Source: Girardinichthys multiradiatus (taxonomy: Eukaryota > Chordata > Actinopteri > Cyprinodontiformes > Goodeidae). Taken from it: 64,000 bases of DNA. Of the stretch, positions 1-11,625 are shown piece by piece (the first letter of the stretch is position 1; every line of letters starts with the position of its first letter). Location of the stretch: positions 26,374,442 through 26,438,441 of the forward strand of contig NC_061813.1 of assembly GCF_021462225.1 (NCBI RefSeq), given 5' to 3'. Under the pieces are notes generated by a model. It was given only the letters and a program-made list of their open reading frames with translations. It was not told where the DNA came from and searched no databases. Position numbers and translations under genes: made by a program.

Positions 1-33
1 ATTCTTTTTATTTCACTTCACAATTATGAAGTA

Positions 34-1284
34 CAGGGGTTGGACAATGAAACTGAAATACCTGTCATTTTAGTGTGGGAGGTTTCATGGCGAAATTGGA
101 CCAGCCTGGTAGCCAGTCTTCATTGATTGCACATTGCACCAGTAAGAGCAGAGTGTGAAGGTTCAATTAGCAGGGTAAGAGCACAGTTTTGCTCAAAATA
201 TTGAAATGCACACAACATTATGGGTGACATACCAGAGTTCAAAAGAGGACAAATTGTTGGTGCACGTCTTGCTGGCGCATCTGTGACCAAGACAGCAAGT
301 CTTTGTGATGTATCAAGAGCCACGGTCTCCAGGGTAATGTCAGCCTACCACTAAGAAGGACGAACCACATCCAACAGGATTAACTGTGGACGCAAGAGGA
401 CGCTGTCTGAAAGGGATGCTTGGGTGCTAACCTGGATTGTATCCAAAAAACATAAAACCATGGCTGCCCAAATCACGGCAGAATTAAATGTGCACCTCTC
501 CTGTTTCAACCAGAACTGTCCGTCGGGAGCTCCACAGGGTCAATATACATGGCCGGGCTGCTATAGCCAAACCTTTGGTCACTCATGCCAATGCCAAACG
601 TCAGTTCCAATGATGCAAGGAGTGCAAATCTTGGGCTGTGGACAATGTGAAACATGTATTGTTCTCTGATGAGTCCACCTTTACTGTTTTCCCCACATGC
701 AGGAGAGTTACGGTGTGGAGAAGACCCAAAGAAGCGTACCACCCAGACTGTTGCATGCCCAGAGTGAAGTATGGGGGTGGATCAGTGATGGTTTGGGCTG
801 CCATATCATGGCATTCCCTTGGCCCAATACTTGTGCTAGATGGGCGCGTCACTGCCAAGGACTACGAACCATTCTTGAGGACCATGTGTATCCAATGGTT
901 CAAAAATTGTATCCTGAAGGCAGTGCACCAATACACACAGCAAGACTGGTGAAAGATTGGTTTGATGAACATGAAAGTGAAGTTGAACATCTCCCATGGC
1001 CTGCACAGTCACCAGATCTAAATATTATTGAGCCACTTTGGGGTGTTTTGGAGGAGCGAGTCAGGAAACATTTTCCTCCACCAGTATCACGTAGTGTCCT
1101 GGCCACTATCCTGCAAGAAGAATGGCTTAAAATCCCTCTGACCACTGTGCAGGACTTGTATGAATGACATGTCATTCCCAAGACGAATTGACGCTGTATT
1201 GGCTGCAAAAGGAGGCCCTACACCATACTAATAAATTGTTGTGGTCTACAACCAGGTGTTTCAGTTTCATTGTCCAAACCCCTG
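34..1284 (+). mobile_element. Tc1/mariner element (degraded, complete ends)
   Basis: A 31-32 bp inverted repeat bounds the element. The left end begins CAGGGGTTGGACAATGAAAC and the right end at 1253-1284 is its reverse complement with one mismatch and one extra base. Both ends are flanked by TA (32-33 and 1285-1286), the target duplication of the Tc1/mariner superfamily. The length of 1251 bp is normal for a single-gene Tc1 element. It encloses a broken transposase gene on the plus strand, so it is a dead copy. Confidence 0.93.
220..1231 (+). pseudogene. Tc1-like transposase, inactivated
   Basis: This is the transposase remnant of the surrounding element; the family cuts and pastes DNA in the nucleus. 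The ATG at 220 starts MGDIPEFKRGQIVGAR, a helix-turn-helix N-terminus. An in-frame TAA lies at 352. A frameshift follows near 500, where the plus-one frame continues with STRTVRRELHRVNIHGR. Another stop (TGA) lies at 611-613. The catalytic core resumes with LFSDESTF (first Asp) and SPDLNIIEPLW (Glu). A further frameshift lies near 890. The second catalytic Asp, normally in a QDNAPIH-type motif, is replaced in EGSAPIHTA. The C-terminus is recognisable as RIDAVLAAKGG. With several stops, two frameshifts and a lost catalytic residue it cannot encode active enzyme. Confidence 0.9.
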
Positions 1285-1286
1285 TA

Positions 1287-2411
1287 CTTTGTGTTGGTGC
1301 ACATAAATTCCATTAAATCTGTGTTTATAACTTGATAAAATGTAGGAAAAGTTTAGGGAGTGTTCTGACAAGTATTTCAAGTCAATGAATCCTGAAGAAC
1401 CAGTTATTAAAAGAAATGATGAAGCATTTGAGATGATTTCCTCACTAAGAAAAGCTGTTAGTTCTTTTAAGACAGGCGCTAACAATGATGAAAGAAAAGC
1501 TTTTTCTACAGGCAGAAGAAAAGTACGCTCCCCACTTTTGGGAATAACTTTTCTTATTTTTTGTGGTTACGCACAATGAGGCTTGTAATGAACTTGCTCA
1601 CTACATGCTTGCAGGTTATAGAGAAAGATTACGTGCCTGATTAGACTTTTCTTTCAGGTTTTCCGTCTGAGCTCCTCATGGATGTTTGCTGGAAGGGTGC
1701 TTTGCCCCCCAACACTCATAAATTAAAGCAGGCAAATGTGATTTATTTCTTCCCCTTGCAGATCCATTCAGCTGACTCCTTGAAATAACAGTAAACATAA
1801 ATAGGGGCTATGAAAGGAGCCCTGAAAGCTTGAGAGTGTGGATTATGCTATGAATCACTTTATTAACGGCAACCCATAGAGCTGTGCTGGCGCTGGAGGA
1901 AATTTATTCATTCATAAAGCAGTGTTTACAGCATTTATCTTCACCTGAGAGCATGGCTCTTAAAAAGTAACAAAGCACCCAAAGACAAAGATTTGGCATG
2001 ATGGATCTAGGAGTTGCAGTGTTAAGGCTGCTGGCAGACTCAGAGGTATTTCTCTGCTGCTCTAGGTCTGCTAAGGGATAATACTATCCTCTGTACAATG
2101 ATGTGTGGCAGACAATGCTGCTATTGTTTCAGCACCCTGATTGGATCTGTGTAACACAGCACAGGCCTTGTGTGAGGATGACAAAGATAGAAATAAATGA
2201 TACTTACAGAAGATCAACAATCTCAGTGTATTGGAATCTGCGCAAAAGGATTTAATCTTAAAGAGATGTCTTAGCTGATGGGTATCTGTATTACTGTAAA
2301 TATTCTTTAAATATTGTGGTTTGAATCCTCATTTTAAACAGGTATGGCTTCATTAACTAGGTTCCTGATTGTTCAGTATATAAAGAAAAATGACTGATAT
2401 AATTCAGTGTC
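1287..2411. other. Unique AT-rich sequence, no gene seen
   Basis: I find no coding similarity, repeat or RNA gene here. A 64-codon open frame near 1385 has no recognisable motif and no splice context, and is probably chance. The last 11 bases (2401-2411) are the left target duplication of the LINE that follows. Confidence 0.5.
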
Positions 2412-3562
2412 GATGGTTGACTTTATTGTTGTGTATTAGATCTGCGGCCACATGTCTTGGAGACTCAGGTGAAGAGGGGAGCGGAGCTTTCCACTGACCA
2501 CTATCTGGTGGTGAGCTGGCTCAGATGGTGGGGGAGGATGCTGGTCAGACCTGGAAGACCCAAACGAATCTTGTCTGCTGGGTACGCCTGGTGGAGTCTC
2601 CCGTGAGGCGGCGCTTTAACTCCCACCTCCAGGAGAGCTTCAAACATGTTCCGGGGGAGGTGGGGGACATTGAGTCCGAGTGGGGAGAGGTACATCACCA
2701 ACACTGTTTACATTGGGGAGAGTGTGCTGTTGACCTCAGCTCGAGATGTTTTGGGTCAGTGGGCAGAGAACTTCGAAGACCTCCTCAATTCCACTGGCAC
2801 ATCTTCCACTGAGGAAGTGGAGCCTGGGGACCTTGGGGCGGGCTCTCCAATCTCTGGTGCTGAGGTCATCGAGATGATTAAAAAACTCCTCGGTGGTAAG
2901 GCCCCAGGGGTGGATGAGATTCGCCCGGAGTTCCTTAAGGGTCTGGATGTTGTATGGTTGTGTTGGCTAACGCGACTCTGCAGCATCGTGTGGACATCAA
3001 GGGCAGCTCCACTAGATTGGCAGACCGGGGATGGTGGTCCCCCTATTCAAAAAGGGGGACCGTAGAGTGTGTTCCAACTATAGGGGAGTCACACTCTTAA
3101 GCCTCCCTGGTAAGGTCTATTCAGGGGTTCTGGAGAGGAGGGTCCCTCGGATAGTTGAACCTCGGATTCAGGAAGAGCAGTGTGGTTTTTGTCCTGGCCA
3201 TGGAACACTGGACCAGCTCTACGTCTGTTTACGTCTACGTCAAGAGGAGCCAGTTGAGGTTGCTCGGGCATCCGGTTAGGATGCCTCCTGGATGCCTCCC
3301 TGGTGAGGTGTTCCGGGCACGTCCCACTGGGAGGAGGCCCAGAAGAAGACCCAGGACACGCTGGAGGGACTATGTTTCTCGGCTGGCCTGGGAACACCTT
3401 GGGATTCCCCCGGACGAGCTGGCCCAAGTGGCTGGGGAGAGGGAAGTCCGGGTCTCTCTGCTTAGGCTGCTACCCCTGCCACCCGACCCCGGATAAGCGG
3501 AAGACAATGGATTGATGGATGGATGGATGGATGGATGGATGGATGGATGGATGGATGGATGG
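2412..3562 (+). mobile_element. RTE-type (Rex3-like) LINE, 5'-truncated and internally deleted
   Basis: An 11-bp direct repeat, AATTCAGTGTC, flanks the insert at 2401-2411 and 3563-3573. This is the target duplication expected of target-primed reverse transcription. The insert begins inside the endonuclease coding region and ends with a tandem ATGG array, the tail reported for Rex3/RTE elements of fishes. A full element is about 3 kb or more; this one is 1.15 kb because it is 5'-truncated and also lacks most of the reverse transcriptase. Assignment to the RTE clade is from memory of the family. The LINE nature itself is well supported. Confidence 0.88.
2440..3496 (+). pseudogene. LINE endonuclease/reverse transcriptase remnant
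   Basis: Pieces of the polyprotein appear in three frames. An endonuclease C-terminal part lies at about 2440-2560. Next come GKAPGVDEIRPEFLKGLDV and VVPLFKKGDRRVCSNYRGVT (about 2900-3110), the fingers/palm entry of LINE reverse transcriptases. Then EPRIQEEQCGF and DQLY (about 3160-3225). At about 3230 the sequence jumps to the C-terminal region with LLGHPVRMPPGCLPGEVFRA and TRWRDYVSRLAWEHLG, ending at a TAA at 3494. The catalytic YADD/FADD block is deleted. The deletion joint lies in a short repetitive stretch (acgtctgtttacgtctacgtc), suggesting microhomology or slippage. Not functional. Confidence 0.85.
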
Positions 3563-3563
3563 A
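3514..3563 (+). repeat. (GATG)n tail of the RTE LINE
   Basis: About twelve uninterrupted tetranucleotide units of GATG/ATGG directly follow the LINE 3' end and abut the right target duplication. It is both a microsatellite and the retrotransposition tail. Confidence 0.95.
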
Positions 3564-3573
3564 ATTCAGTGTC

Positions 3574-5479
3574 CTGTGTCTGAGAGCTTTTTAGTGAACA
3601 GTTACATGTAGCAACCTGTTTGATCAGCAAGTTTGATCAGACTTTACAACTGAATGTGGTTAGAGCTATAGAGCTTTAGGACATTGAAAGTGCAAATATG
3701 CTGCAAATTCCCAAGTTACATGTCAAACTCAGGACAGAACATAGTCCAGGAAGCTGAAGGATAATGTTTAGTAAAATAAGGTTCTAAACACCAAAGAAAA
3801 ATAGCCAGTATCGTCAAGCGTTTTAAAATAAATAAAGTTGAAGTATCTTCAACTGGAAAATGTTACTGAGCTGACATCTACTGCTGAATTTGTACAGTGC
3901 TACCAGTGGATCTAACCACCAATCACAGCCTCTTAGTATTAGAAAAAAAACTACTCACAAAAGTATTTATAACCCTTGAACTATTTCTAATTTTGTCATG
4001 CACCATGATGACAAATGACCTAAATGAAAGAGTGACAAAAAGGAAAGCCAAAAGAGGTCTTGTTTGCAGTTTACTACAAACCATAGCACAAAACAAACAT
4101 GTGAAAGATAGTGCTCTATGGTTTACCTACAGCCACAGCTAAAATGGGCTGGTTAAGGTCAAAGCATAACATGCAGCGGAAGGAAGGCAGAATACAAATG
4201 CACGGCACACTTTCAGACTTGTAAAAAAAAACAACTATGAAAACAATATAATGTTTTGTCTTTCCTCTTTTACAAATAAGCTCATATTTGTTTGACTATC
4301 ACATAAAAATCAGAAAAGATACACTGAAGTTCAACATTGTAAGGCAATATATTTTGAAAAATATCAAGCTGGTACAAACACATTTACAATGTGCTGTATC
4401 TATGAATGTCTAATTATTTTCATACTCTGGTTTCTAACTGATGGATGTCTATCATTCATTAAAATTATTTTTATTAATTGAACAAAACAAAATATTTCTA
4501 AAACAATTTATAGCAATCTATTTTAGAGCGTAAATACTTTTTTAACCTACAAAGTGTATTCTTTAAAAGCACACTGCTGTTTTTTATTACTAATTAGTCA
4601 TGATCCATAAGTACAAATGTGTTGATAACCTGACAAATAGCATTTATTGTATTATATATATTTCAGGAAATTACTTACTGATATTTGGTGTTTAAATGGG
4701 CCGAAATGCAGGGAGTCCAGAGGTAGACAGGTGAAGTGAAACGTTTTATGATCAAAACTAAAGACAATTAAGCAATGAAGAGAAAAGGCAGAATCCAGCA
4801 AGGAACAATGTAACAATGAAAAACAATGGGATTAAAAACTGAGGCACAGGTTTAAAAACAACATAACCAGGTGAGAAAACCGGGGGGGGGGCAGCTTTGG
4901 TAGCCGTATCCAACCTTTCATAGCAGTCAGAACAGCCCAATTCCAATCCTTTCACCTTCAAAAAATGCAAATTCTGCCACTTTCATATGTGGTACTAATT
5001 TGGGTATGCATCCAATAGTTTTTGAAGCATCCGCAGTCTGAATGGTCATGTCAAATTTTATTTGACTTTTACATCATTGTCCTGGCTCAGACTACACATC
5101 CACATAGACCTCTCTACAGAAGTAGACGTCACTGCCCAACAAAATGCCCTTGTAATTAGTTATGATCTTTTTTTTAACCTTTCTTCGTCTTGTTATGATG
5201 TGCCGATAATAGTGTTGGCTCCCCTTGTTCAACAACTTAATAACACAGAGATGCCGACATTCATTATTACTTTCATAAACAATGTGCTGCTTTGTGACGT
5301 CTTGAGTTTCTTTTGCACATGTGGATTGCATTCTTTTATTCCTAACTTTTCATCTCTTCGCCAAAATTCCGGAAATATTGGACTAAAACTACTTCTTACC
5401 AGCGACTGCCAAGGATTATTATAATTTAAATTTTTTTCTAAAGTATTTTGATGTTTTTATAATTGAACCCAAAAGAAGG
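3574..5479. other. AT-rich sequence, no gene seen; may include the LINE 5' UTR
   Basis: No coding similarity is recognised. Open frames near 3897 and 5062 show no family motif. The last 400 bases (about 5050-5480) may be the 5' untranslated part of the L2-type LINE that follows, but I cannot place its 5' end because no target duplication is visible. Confidence 0.4.
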
Positions 5480-5508
5480 ACAAGTTGACGCCAGCTAATC
5501 AGCACAAA

Positions 5509-6723
5509 ATGCCTTCCTTCACCACAGAGGACTTCGGCAAACTTTTACAGAAATTGGCTGTTTTGGAGATGAAAATCCCTCGACTAGACATGAATGTGGA
5601 GGTGAATATGGGGTACAGCAATGATTCAACTCTGCCTGTGATCCCAAACAGTGACAGCCAGCTCAATGACTCAGCCTGCAAACAGAACACTGAGAATAAA
5701 CCTAACGGCAGACCCCATCTGGCATGTTTTCGGCGCATGCCCAAAAAATCAAGGTAGACTACTCACTGGAAGATCTCAGCAATTAAATAAATTAGAATGG
5801 TCAGAATTACAGAGAAATGCCCCCATTTCCCCTGGGAAAAGGAGACTTCGACAGCAAGCTACTGTCACAACAACTGATAGGAGTGAGCCAACCGGAAACA
5901 ATGGAATTCCCCTCCAAAACAGATTTGCCCCACTGCAGAATGAAAACCAGGAAAATATCCATCTTCCGAGAACAATAAAAGGTTTCAGAACAACCTTCAT
6001 TCTAAACAGTCTTCTCCTAAATTGCCAGAGAAAGAGCGCCCCTCCGGGTCAAGAACCCTAATAGTGGGCAACATAACTGTGAATGGGATTAAAAACGTCT
6101 GCAACAAGAAAAACACAGACGTTATGATTGGTACCAGTAATGTGGTGTCCGATATCTCAGAGAATATTCTGGCAATCACAGAAAAGCGCCCGTCTCTAGA
6201 AAACCTTATCATACACTGTGGAGCCATGGATGACGTGGCTAAGAAAAAATCAGAAGGACTGAAGGAGGATTTCACTCATCTGCTGGATAAAGTTTGAGAT
6301 CTCAATATCAAGGTGTTTCTCAGTGGACCCTTTGTATCGATTTTCTGTGGAGATGAAATTTTTTCGAGACTTTGGATGTTTAATAAGTGGTTGAAAAAAA
6401 CATGTGCTACTACATCTGTGAACTTCATCAACAACTTCAATATTTTTTGTGAAAAAAGACACGTCTTCAAGCAAGATGGTTTCTGTTTTAACAAGCCGGG
6501 AGCTAGATGTCTCAAATCTAATCTCTTTTATTCAGTAAATAATCCGCCATTAGCTTCGACCTTCAGCAATGTCAACAACAATGATAACGCTGCCACCAAC
6601 AGCTCCAGCAAAGACAACTGGGCAGGTGGCTCAGAGAGAGAGGTCATCACAAAAGGCCTCAACGCCAAATTCCACTGGAGAAGTGGACCCCCCCTGTTAT
6701 ACCCCCCTCCACCCAAACCCTGA
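5509..6723 (+). pseudogene. LINE ORF1 with SGNH/esterase-like domain, broken
   Basis: ORF1 of L2/CR1 LINEs encodes an RNA-associated protein with a GDSL/SGNH-hydrolase-like domain. The first ATG that fits is 5509 (MPSFTTEDFGKLLQKLAVLE). A frameshift near 5755 moves to the frame reading GRSQQLNKLEWSELQ, and another near 6020 to the frame reading SRTLIVGNITVNGIKNV. After an in-frame TGA at about 6297 the esterase part continues with DLNIKVFLSGP, IFSRLWMFNKWL, VNFINNFNIF and a C-terminal HVFKQDGFCFNKPG, where the family has a catalytic His-like DGxHLN motif; here the His is a Cys. A proline-rich end follows to about 6723. Two frameshifts and a stop make it inactive. Confidence 0.75.
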
Positions 6724-7069
6724 CCCAGACCGACCCCCCGTTAAACCCCCCACACCCCGACCCAGACTGCACAGAACTCTCCCATCTCCCCACTGAGCCT
6801 AGTTTTTGCTTTGCTGGATTCTGATAACATGAAAGGAGCTCTAACGATCTGGACCCAAATGGCTCTGACATCTTCTCCATTCAACACCCCCCGTGGCTGA
6901 GGCCCTGCTACTAAACCAACATCTTCCAGAAGCGGCAGAGCCCCACCACCTCCTAATCTATCTCCTTCTAATCAGGACCTTCAAACCACTTCTCTGTGAT
7001 ACAGTCTGGGCCCCAGTGGTAACGCTATCAGAAATGAGCATGTCCAGGAGAAATTTGGGCCCCTAATAA

Positions 7070-10000
7070 GACATAGTTTTAAAATCTCTGTGCTTATACG
7101 TGACAGAAAGAACAAAGCTAAAAGGATAAGAGACAATAATAAACAATCAAACTTAAAAGCCATAAACTGTCAGGTACAACCAGACACAGACTTAATATCA
7201 GCAACTAAGTAATATAAACTGGCTTTATTAAACATTAGATCTCTGTCAGGAAAATAATTTTCAATTAATGACTTAATTACTGACCACAATCTTGATGTTA
7301 TGTTTTTAACAGAAATATGGTTACATGAATTTAATGAAGCACCGTGTCACGGTGTGACATTTTGGACATTGTTTTATGGTTTCTTGTGATGGTTTATTTT
7401 GTATAGATGTTTCTATTTTGGTTTTTGTATCATGTTTATTAGATTGTTTTGCTCCCTCTACTGCCTCCTGGTGTTTTGTTGTTTTCTTCCCTTAAGTTTC
7501 CTTTATGGTTGTTTCCTTATTACTATGTATGGTATTATTATTATTATCATTATTATTATGGTTCTTTGTTCTCCTTGGATTCTTTTAGTTTAGTTTCTCA
7601 TTTAGTATTTCTGTTAGGTATTTGTTCTCTCCCTCTCGGTTTAGTCCTCAGCTTTGTTTCTATAATTTCAGCCTTCCTTTTCAGGTTAGCTCTAGTTATT
7701 GTTTACTTTTGTAGTCTGGGTTCCCTTATGGTTTCTATTTTGTTTAGGCCTTAGGTTGTTGTTGTTGTTCTTCTGTTCCCTCCTGTTTCCTTTAGTTGTT
7801 GGTTATTCTAGATTTCTTATGCTTTTGGTTATTTTATCGTAGTCTATAGTTTTGCTTAGGTCTATGTTTCTCTTTATTATTAATTAGTTCCACTTGTCCC
7901 TTCAGCCTCCCTGTCTCCATGTCACACCTGTTCTTAGTTCCTTTGATTGCCTGCCTTTGTTCTCCCTCAGTATTTTAGTTGGTCTTGTTTTATTTTCCTC
8001 GCTGCTTTCTCTGTTCACAACCCTGATTAAGTTCTGTGTTTTGCTACGTTCCTGCAGTGAGAGCACTCATGTAAGTTTTTCATTGTTCTCATACTTGAAC
8101 CTGCAGTGTATTTTTGCTACGTTTTGCCATGTCTTGAAATCACTAAATAAAACTGAAGACTGATTCTAACTGCTGCTTCCAAGCTCTCATCTGCAATTTG
8201 GTCCACCCCAAAACCCCATCGTGACACACCCATTTTGATAGAGTCGAAGCCTCCATACTACAATTTTCTTTGTGAGAGCAGACAGCAAAGAAAAGGTGGA
8301 GGGGTGGCCACTTTGTTTAAAGATTCACCAAAGTGTGAAAAGGTATTTCTAGGCAAATTTTACTCTTTTGAATATATGGGTCTCCAGGTTAAAAGCCCGG
8401 TCCAAACCATGTTCTTGAATATTTACAGGCCTCCTAAGTCTAAGACAAACTTCTGCAGTGATTTGAAAGAGCTTTTACCTGTGATATGTGTTTATTATGA
8501 CTATGTAATTATTTTGGGAGACTTTAAAATTCACATGGACAATCCTGAAGACAGAAGTGCAATAGATCTATTTGACACTCTTAGAAATTTTAGTTTGACT
8601 CAACATGTTAAACAGCAAACACACAAACAGGGACATATTGGACAGTTGCCCTATTTGATCACTTTTCTGTTATTTTTGAAAGCATCATCTGCAATGACTC
8701 AGTTAGCCAAAGCGACATTATGAGAAAATGCATATTTAAGGACGGTGCCACTGAAACCTTTAAGCAGATTTACTCTTCTACCTTCACTTTGCCCTGTAAC
8801 ACTGTAAATGAGCTGGTAGATAACTTTCATTCTAAAATCTCGGATATCATTGATTGAATTGCTCCAATTAAAGTGAAAGTTGTTCCTGGGAAAAAAAGAG
8901 TCTCCGTGGAGAAGTGCTCCACCAGTCAGAAGTGAAAAAAGGGAGTGTCGAAAAGCTGAACGCAGGTGGCGAAAGACCGGACTCCAGGTTCACCATATTA
9001 TCTATAAAGAGAGACTATACAGATATAACCTACAACAGAAAAATGCAAGGGAATCTTTCTTTTCTGAGATCAACTGTAGCATCTGAACTCCACTCTACCA
9101 GGGCCTGCAATAAATTTGCTAACTACTTCACTGAAAAACCCCAAAAGATCAAAGGGGCAGTCAGCACATCCACATCAACTCCAGTACCAAAGTTGTCTCT
9201 AACTAGAACTGATTTTGACAAAATTTCCCAATTTCACCAAATAAACGCCAAAACCTAGAAGAAATCGTACACCAACTAAGCTCTTCTTCCTGACCAGCCG
9301 CTTCGATGTCTTCCAGTCAGACTTCCGTGCTCACCACAGTACAGAGACTGTCCTTGTCAATGTGTTCAATGACATCTGTAGAAATGTAGACTGTGGAAGA
9401 ACCACAGTGCTGGTATTATTGGATCTTAGTGCAGCATTCGACACTGTTGATCACTCCATTTTAGTAGAGCGCCTGGAAAACTGGGTCCGCCTTTCTGGTA
9501 CAGCACTTGATTGGTTTAAATCCTACTTAAAGGACAAGGAGTTTTTTGTGACAGTACGTAACTTTAAATCAGAGACCACAAAAATCACATGTGGCGTTCC
9601 CCAAGGGTCCATCTTGGGGCTCATCTAATTCAATATCTACATGCTCCCCCTAACTCAGATTTTAATAAACAACAACGAAAGTTATCACTATGCAGACGAC
9701 ACACAGCTATACGTTATAATATCACCAGGTGACTATGAACCCATTCAAGCCCTGGGTAAATGCATAGAAGAAATCAATGCATGGATGTGCCAAAATGTTC
9801 TTCAGCTGAATCAAAACAAAACTTAAGTAATAATCTTTGGACAAAAGGAAGCGGGTTTAAAAGTTAGCACATAGCTTCAGTTAATACAGCTAGAAACCAC
9901 CAATCAGCTTCGAAATCTGGGTGTAGTGATGGACTTTCAGAGGCACATAAAGACAGTAACAACGTCAGCCTTCTATCACCTACAGAACATCTCCAGGATT

Positions 10001-10236
10001 AAAGGACTAATGTCTAAGCAGGACCTTGAAAATCTAATTCACAAGTCAAATAATTCAAAAGTCGATCAGACAGCTGCAGTTGATCCAGAATGCTGCTGCC
10101 CGAATCCTCACTAAAACTAAGAAAGTGGACTAAGAAAAACTCCCAGAAAACTATCAAAGCACTGAAACCCTAAGTTGCTTCAAATCAAAATTAAAAACGT
10201 ATTTGTCTAGAGTGGCCTTTGACTCTGCTATATGAA
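7070..10236 (+). pseudogene. LINE ORF2 endonuclease/reverse transcriptase, split by a solo LTR
   Basis: The endonuclease begins with LALLNIRSLSGK (about 7215) and FLTEIWLHEFNEA, breaks at 7344, and resumes in register at 8231 with PILIESKPPYYNF. It continues through YRPPKSKTNF and GDFKIHMDN, a variant of the GDFN catalytic motif with Asn changed to Lys. Frameshifts near 8640 and 8900 damage the linker. The reverse transcriptase reads HHSTETVLVNVFNDICR, LLDLSAAFDTVDHSILVERL, GVPQGSILGLI then a stop near 9626, and [12 protein letters not shown] with YADD at 9689-9700. The C-terminal part (FYHLQNISRIKGL) carries many stops. It was once an apurinic-endonuclease LINE polymerase; it cannot work now. 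Confidence 0.85.
7345..8226 (+). mobile_element. Solo LTR (Gypsy-like) inside LINE ORF2
   Basis: The insert starts TGTCACGG and ends CGTGACA, so the termini are a TG...CA inverted repeat. Flanks read CACCG (7340-7344) and CACCC (8227-8231), a 4-5 bp target duplication. Removing the insert plus one flank restores the LINE reading frame (EFNEAP joined to ILIESK). A polyadenylation signal AATAAA lies at 8146-8151, about 75 bp from the 3' end, giving plus orientation. The interior is T-rich with a (TTA)n run near 7532-7560. No internal retroviral genes flank it, so it is a recombined solo LTR. Confidence 0.88.
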
Positions 10237-10461
10237 CTTTATTAGTTAAGTTTTCAGTCCAACTTTCCTTTCATTTTCTTATCCATCATTCTATTCTCTT
10301 TATTTTTTAATTATCTTTATGTCACTGTAATGTACTTTGCCTATTATGTTTCTTATTTTTATTTTTTTGTTCCTTCATGTGAAGCACTTTGAATTGTCTT
10401 GCTACTGAAATGTGCTATATAAATACCCTTTATGACCCCAAAGCAAGGCAAGGCAAGGCAA

Positions 10462-11047
10462 GTTTAACAGATATTGGGTTTCTGTGATAAATGTTTTAGA
10501 AATTGTTCACCTGAGATGAAACATTTGGAGAAACATGGAAATTACAGACCTGCTTTTGGATATGCACAAATACACAAATGAAATGAGTGACCTCTCGTTA
10601 GAGCAAAAATAGATCAAGCAATGTAGAAATGAACAGTCTTAAAACCTCCACAAAGAGTGTCCAACATATTATAAAGCATCATCATATGATTCAGCTATCT
10701 TTAAATAAGGCTAAGGGATAAGGATAAGTAATAAAACAAAGCAAACCGATTGTAGATAAGTGTTTGGGTTTCTGAAGCCACTTTGCTGGACATTTTCTAA
10801 AAGATGACTATCTAAATATTAAATAACAAATGTTCAAGGAAACATAGTGTTTTACATTCCTCATATAAACCATGAAAACGTCAAGTACTCACAACAGCAC
10901 CACCTTGCCTGCCAGATAGTTGTGAATGTGAAAGTCATTGTAAGCAACTTGTCAAACGTCAGTATGGCCCAAAGTATTCTTCTTTCTTCTTTATATTGAA
11001 AAAAGCATGTTTCAATAAAGAAGACACCCAGTAATTAAGACCATATA
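10462..11047. other. AT-rich unique sequence
   Basis: No open frame with family similarity, no repeat structure and no RNA gene were recognised. Confidence 0.5.
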
Positions 11048-11625
11048 CGGTGGGAGGAACAAGTATTTGACACACTGCTGATTTGGCAGGTTTTCCCACT
11101 TGCAAAGCAAGTATAATTATTTAATTGTTTTCATAGATACTCTTCAAGTGTGATTGACAGAATCTTAAACAAAAATCCAGAAAATGACATTGTGTGATTT
11201 TCAAGTAAATAATTTGCATTATATTGCATGACAAGTATTTGATACATCGGAAAAACAAAAGTTAATATTTTGTGCAGAAACCTTTGTTTGCAATTACAGA
11301 TATCAAACGTTTCCTGTAGTTCTTGACGAGGTTTGCATACACTGCAGCAGGGATTTTGGACCACTCCTCCATACAGATCTTCTCTAGATCTTTCACGTTC
11401 CGGGGCTGTCGCTATGCAATACGGACTTTCAGCTCCCTCCAAAGATTTTCCAGTGGGTTCAGGTCTGAAGACTGGCTAGGCCACTCCAGGACCTTGAGAT
11501 GCTTCTTACGGAGCCACTCCTTAGTTGCCCTGGCTGCGTGCTTGGGTTGTTGTTATGCTGGAAGAGCCAGCCACGACCCATCTTCAATGTCCTTACTGAG
11601 GGAAGGAGGTTGTTGGCCAAGATCC
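11048..11625 (-). mobile_element. Truncated Tc1-like element (one end plus transposase C-terminus)
   Basis: The left end, after TA at 11046-11047, reads CGGTGGGAGGAACAAGTATT, the terminal motif of a common fish Tc1 family. Read on the minus strand, the following sequence is a decayed C-terminal transposase with pieces such as [10 protein letters not shown] and [10 protein letters not shown] (from the QHDNDPKH and catalytic Glu region), and a tail near 11290-11340. Homology stops abruptly at about 11625, where an RTE LINE fragment begins. The other inverted repeat and the N-terminus are missing. Confidence 0.75.

Larger units (their letters stand above)
5480..10461 (+). mobile_element. L2/CR1-type LINE with ORF1 and ORF2, old copy
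   Basis: An esterase-type ORF1 (5509 to about 6720) is followed by an endonuclease/reverse transcriptase ORF2 (about 7070-10236). A 3' UTR follows, including GCACTTTGAATTGTCTTGCT at about 10385 and a short AAGGC-type repeat (10443-10461), as in teleost L2-like LINEs. Both frames carry stops and frameshifts. Without the 882-bp LTR inserted at 7345 the element is about 4.1 kb. The 5' boundary is approximate and no target duplication was found. Confidence 0.85.

Noticed and set aside
2525..3515. Overlapping open frames that could be taken for a novel GC-rich gene
   Set aside because: They are pieces of one LINE polyprotein in shifted frames with an internal deletion.
3514..3563. ATGG tandem array as a CRISPR or satellite array
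   Set aside because: There are no spacers; it is the tetranucleotide tail of the LINE.
7399..8163. Phe/Leu-rich open frames suggestive of transmembrane proteins
   Set aside because: They fall inside the solo LTR at 7345-8226 and reflect base composition.
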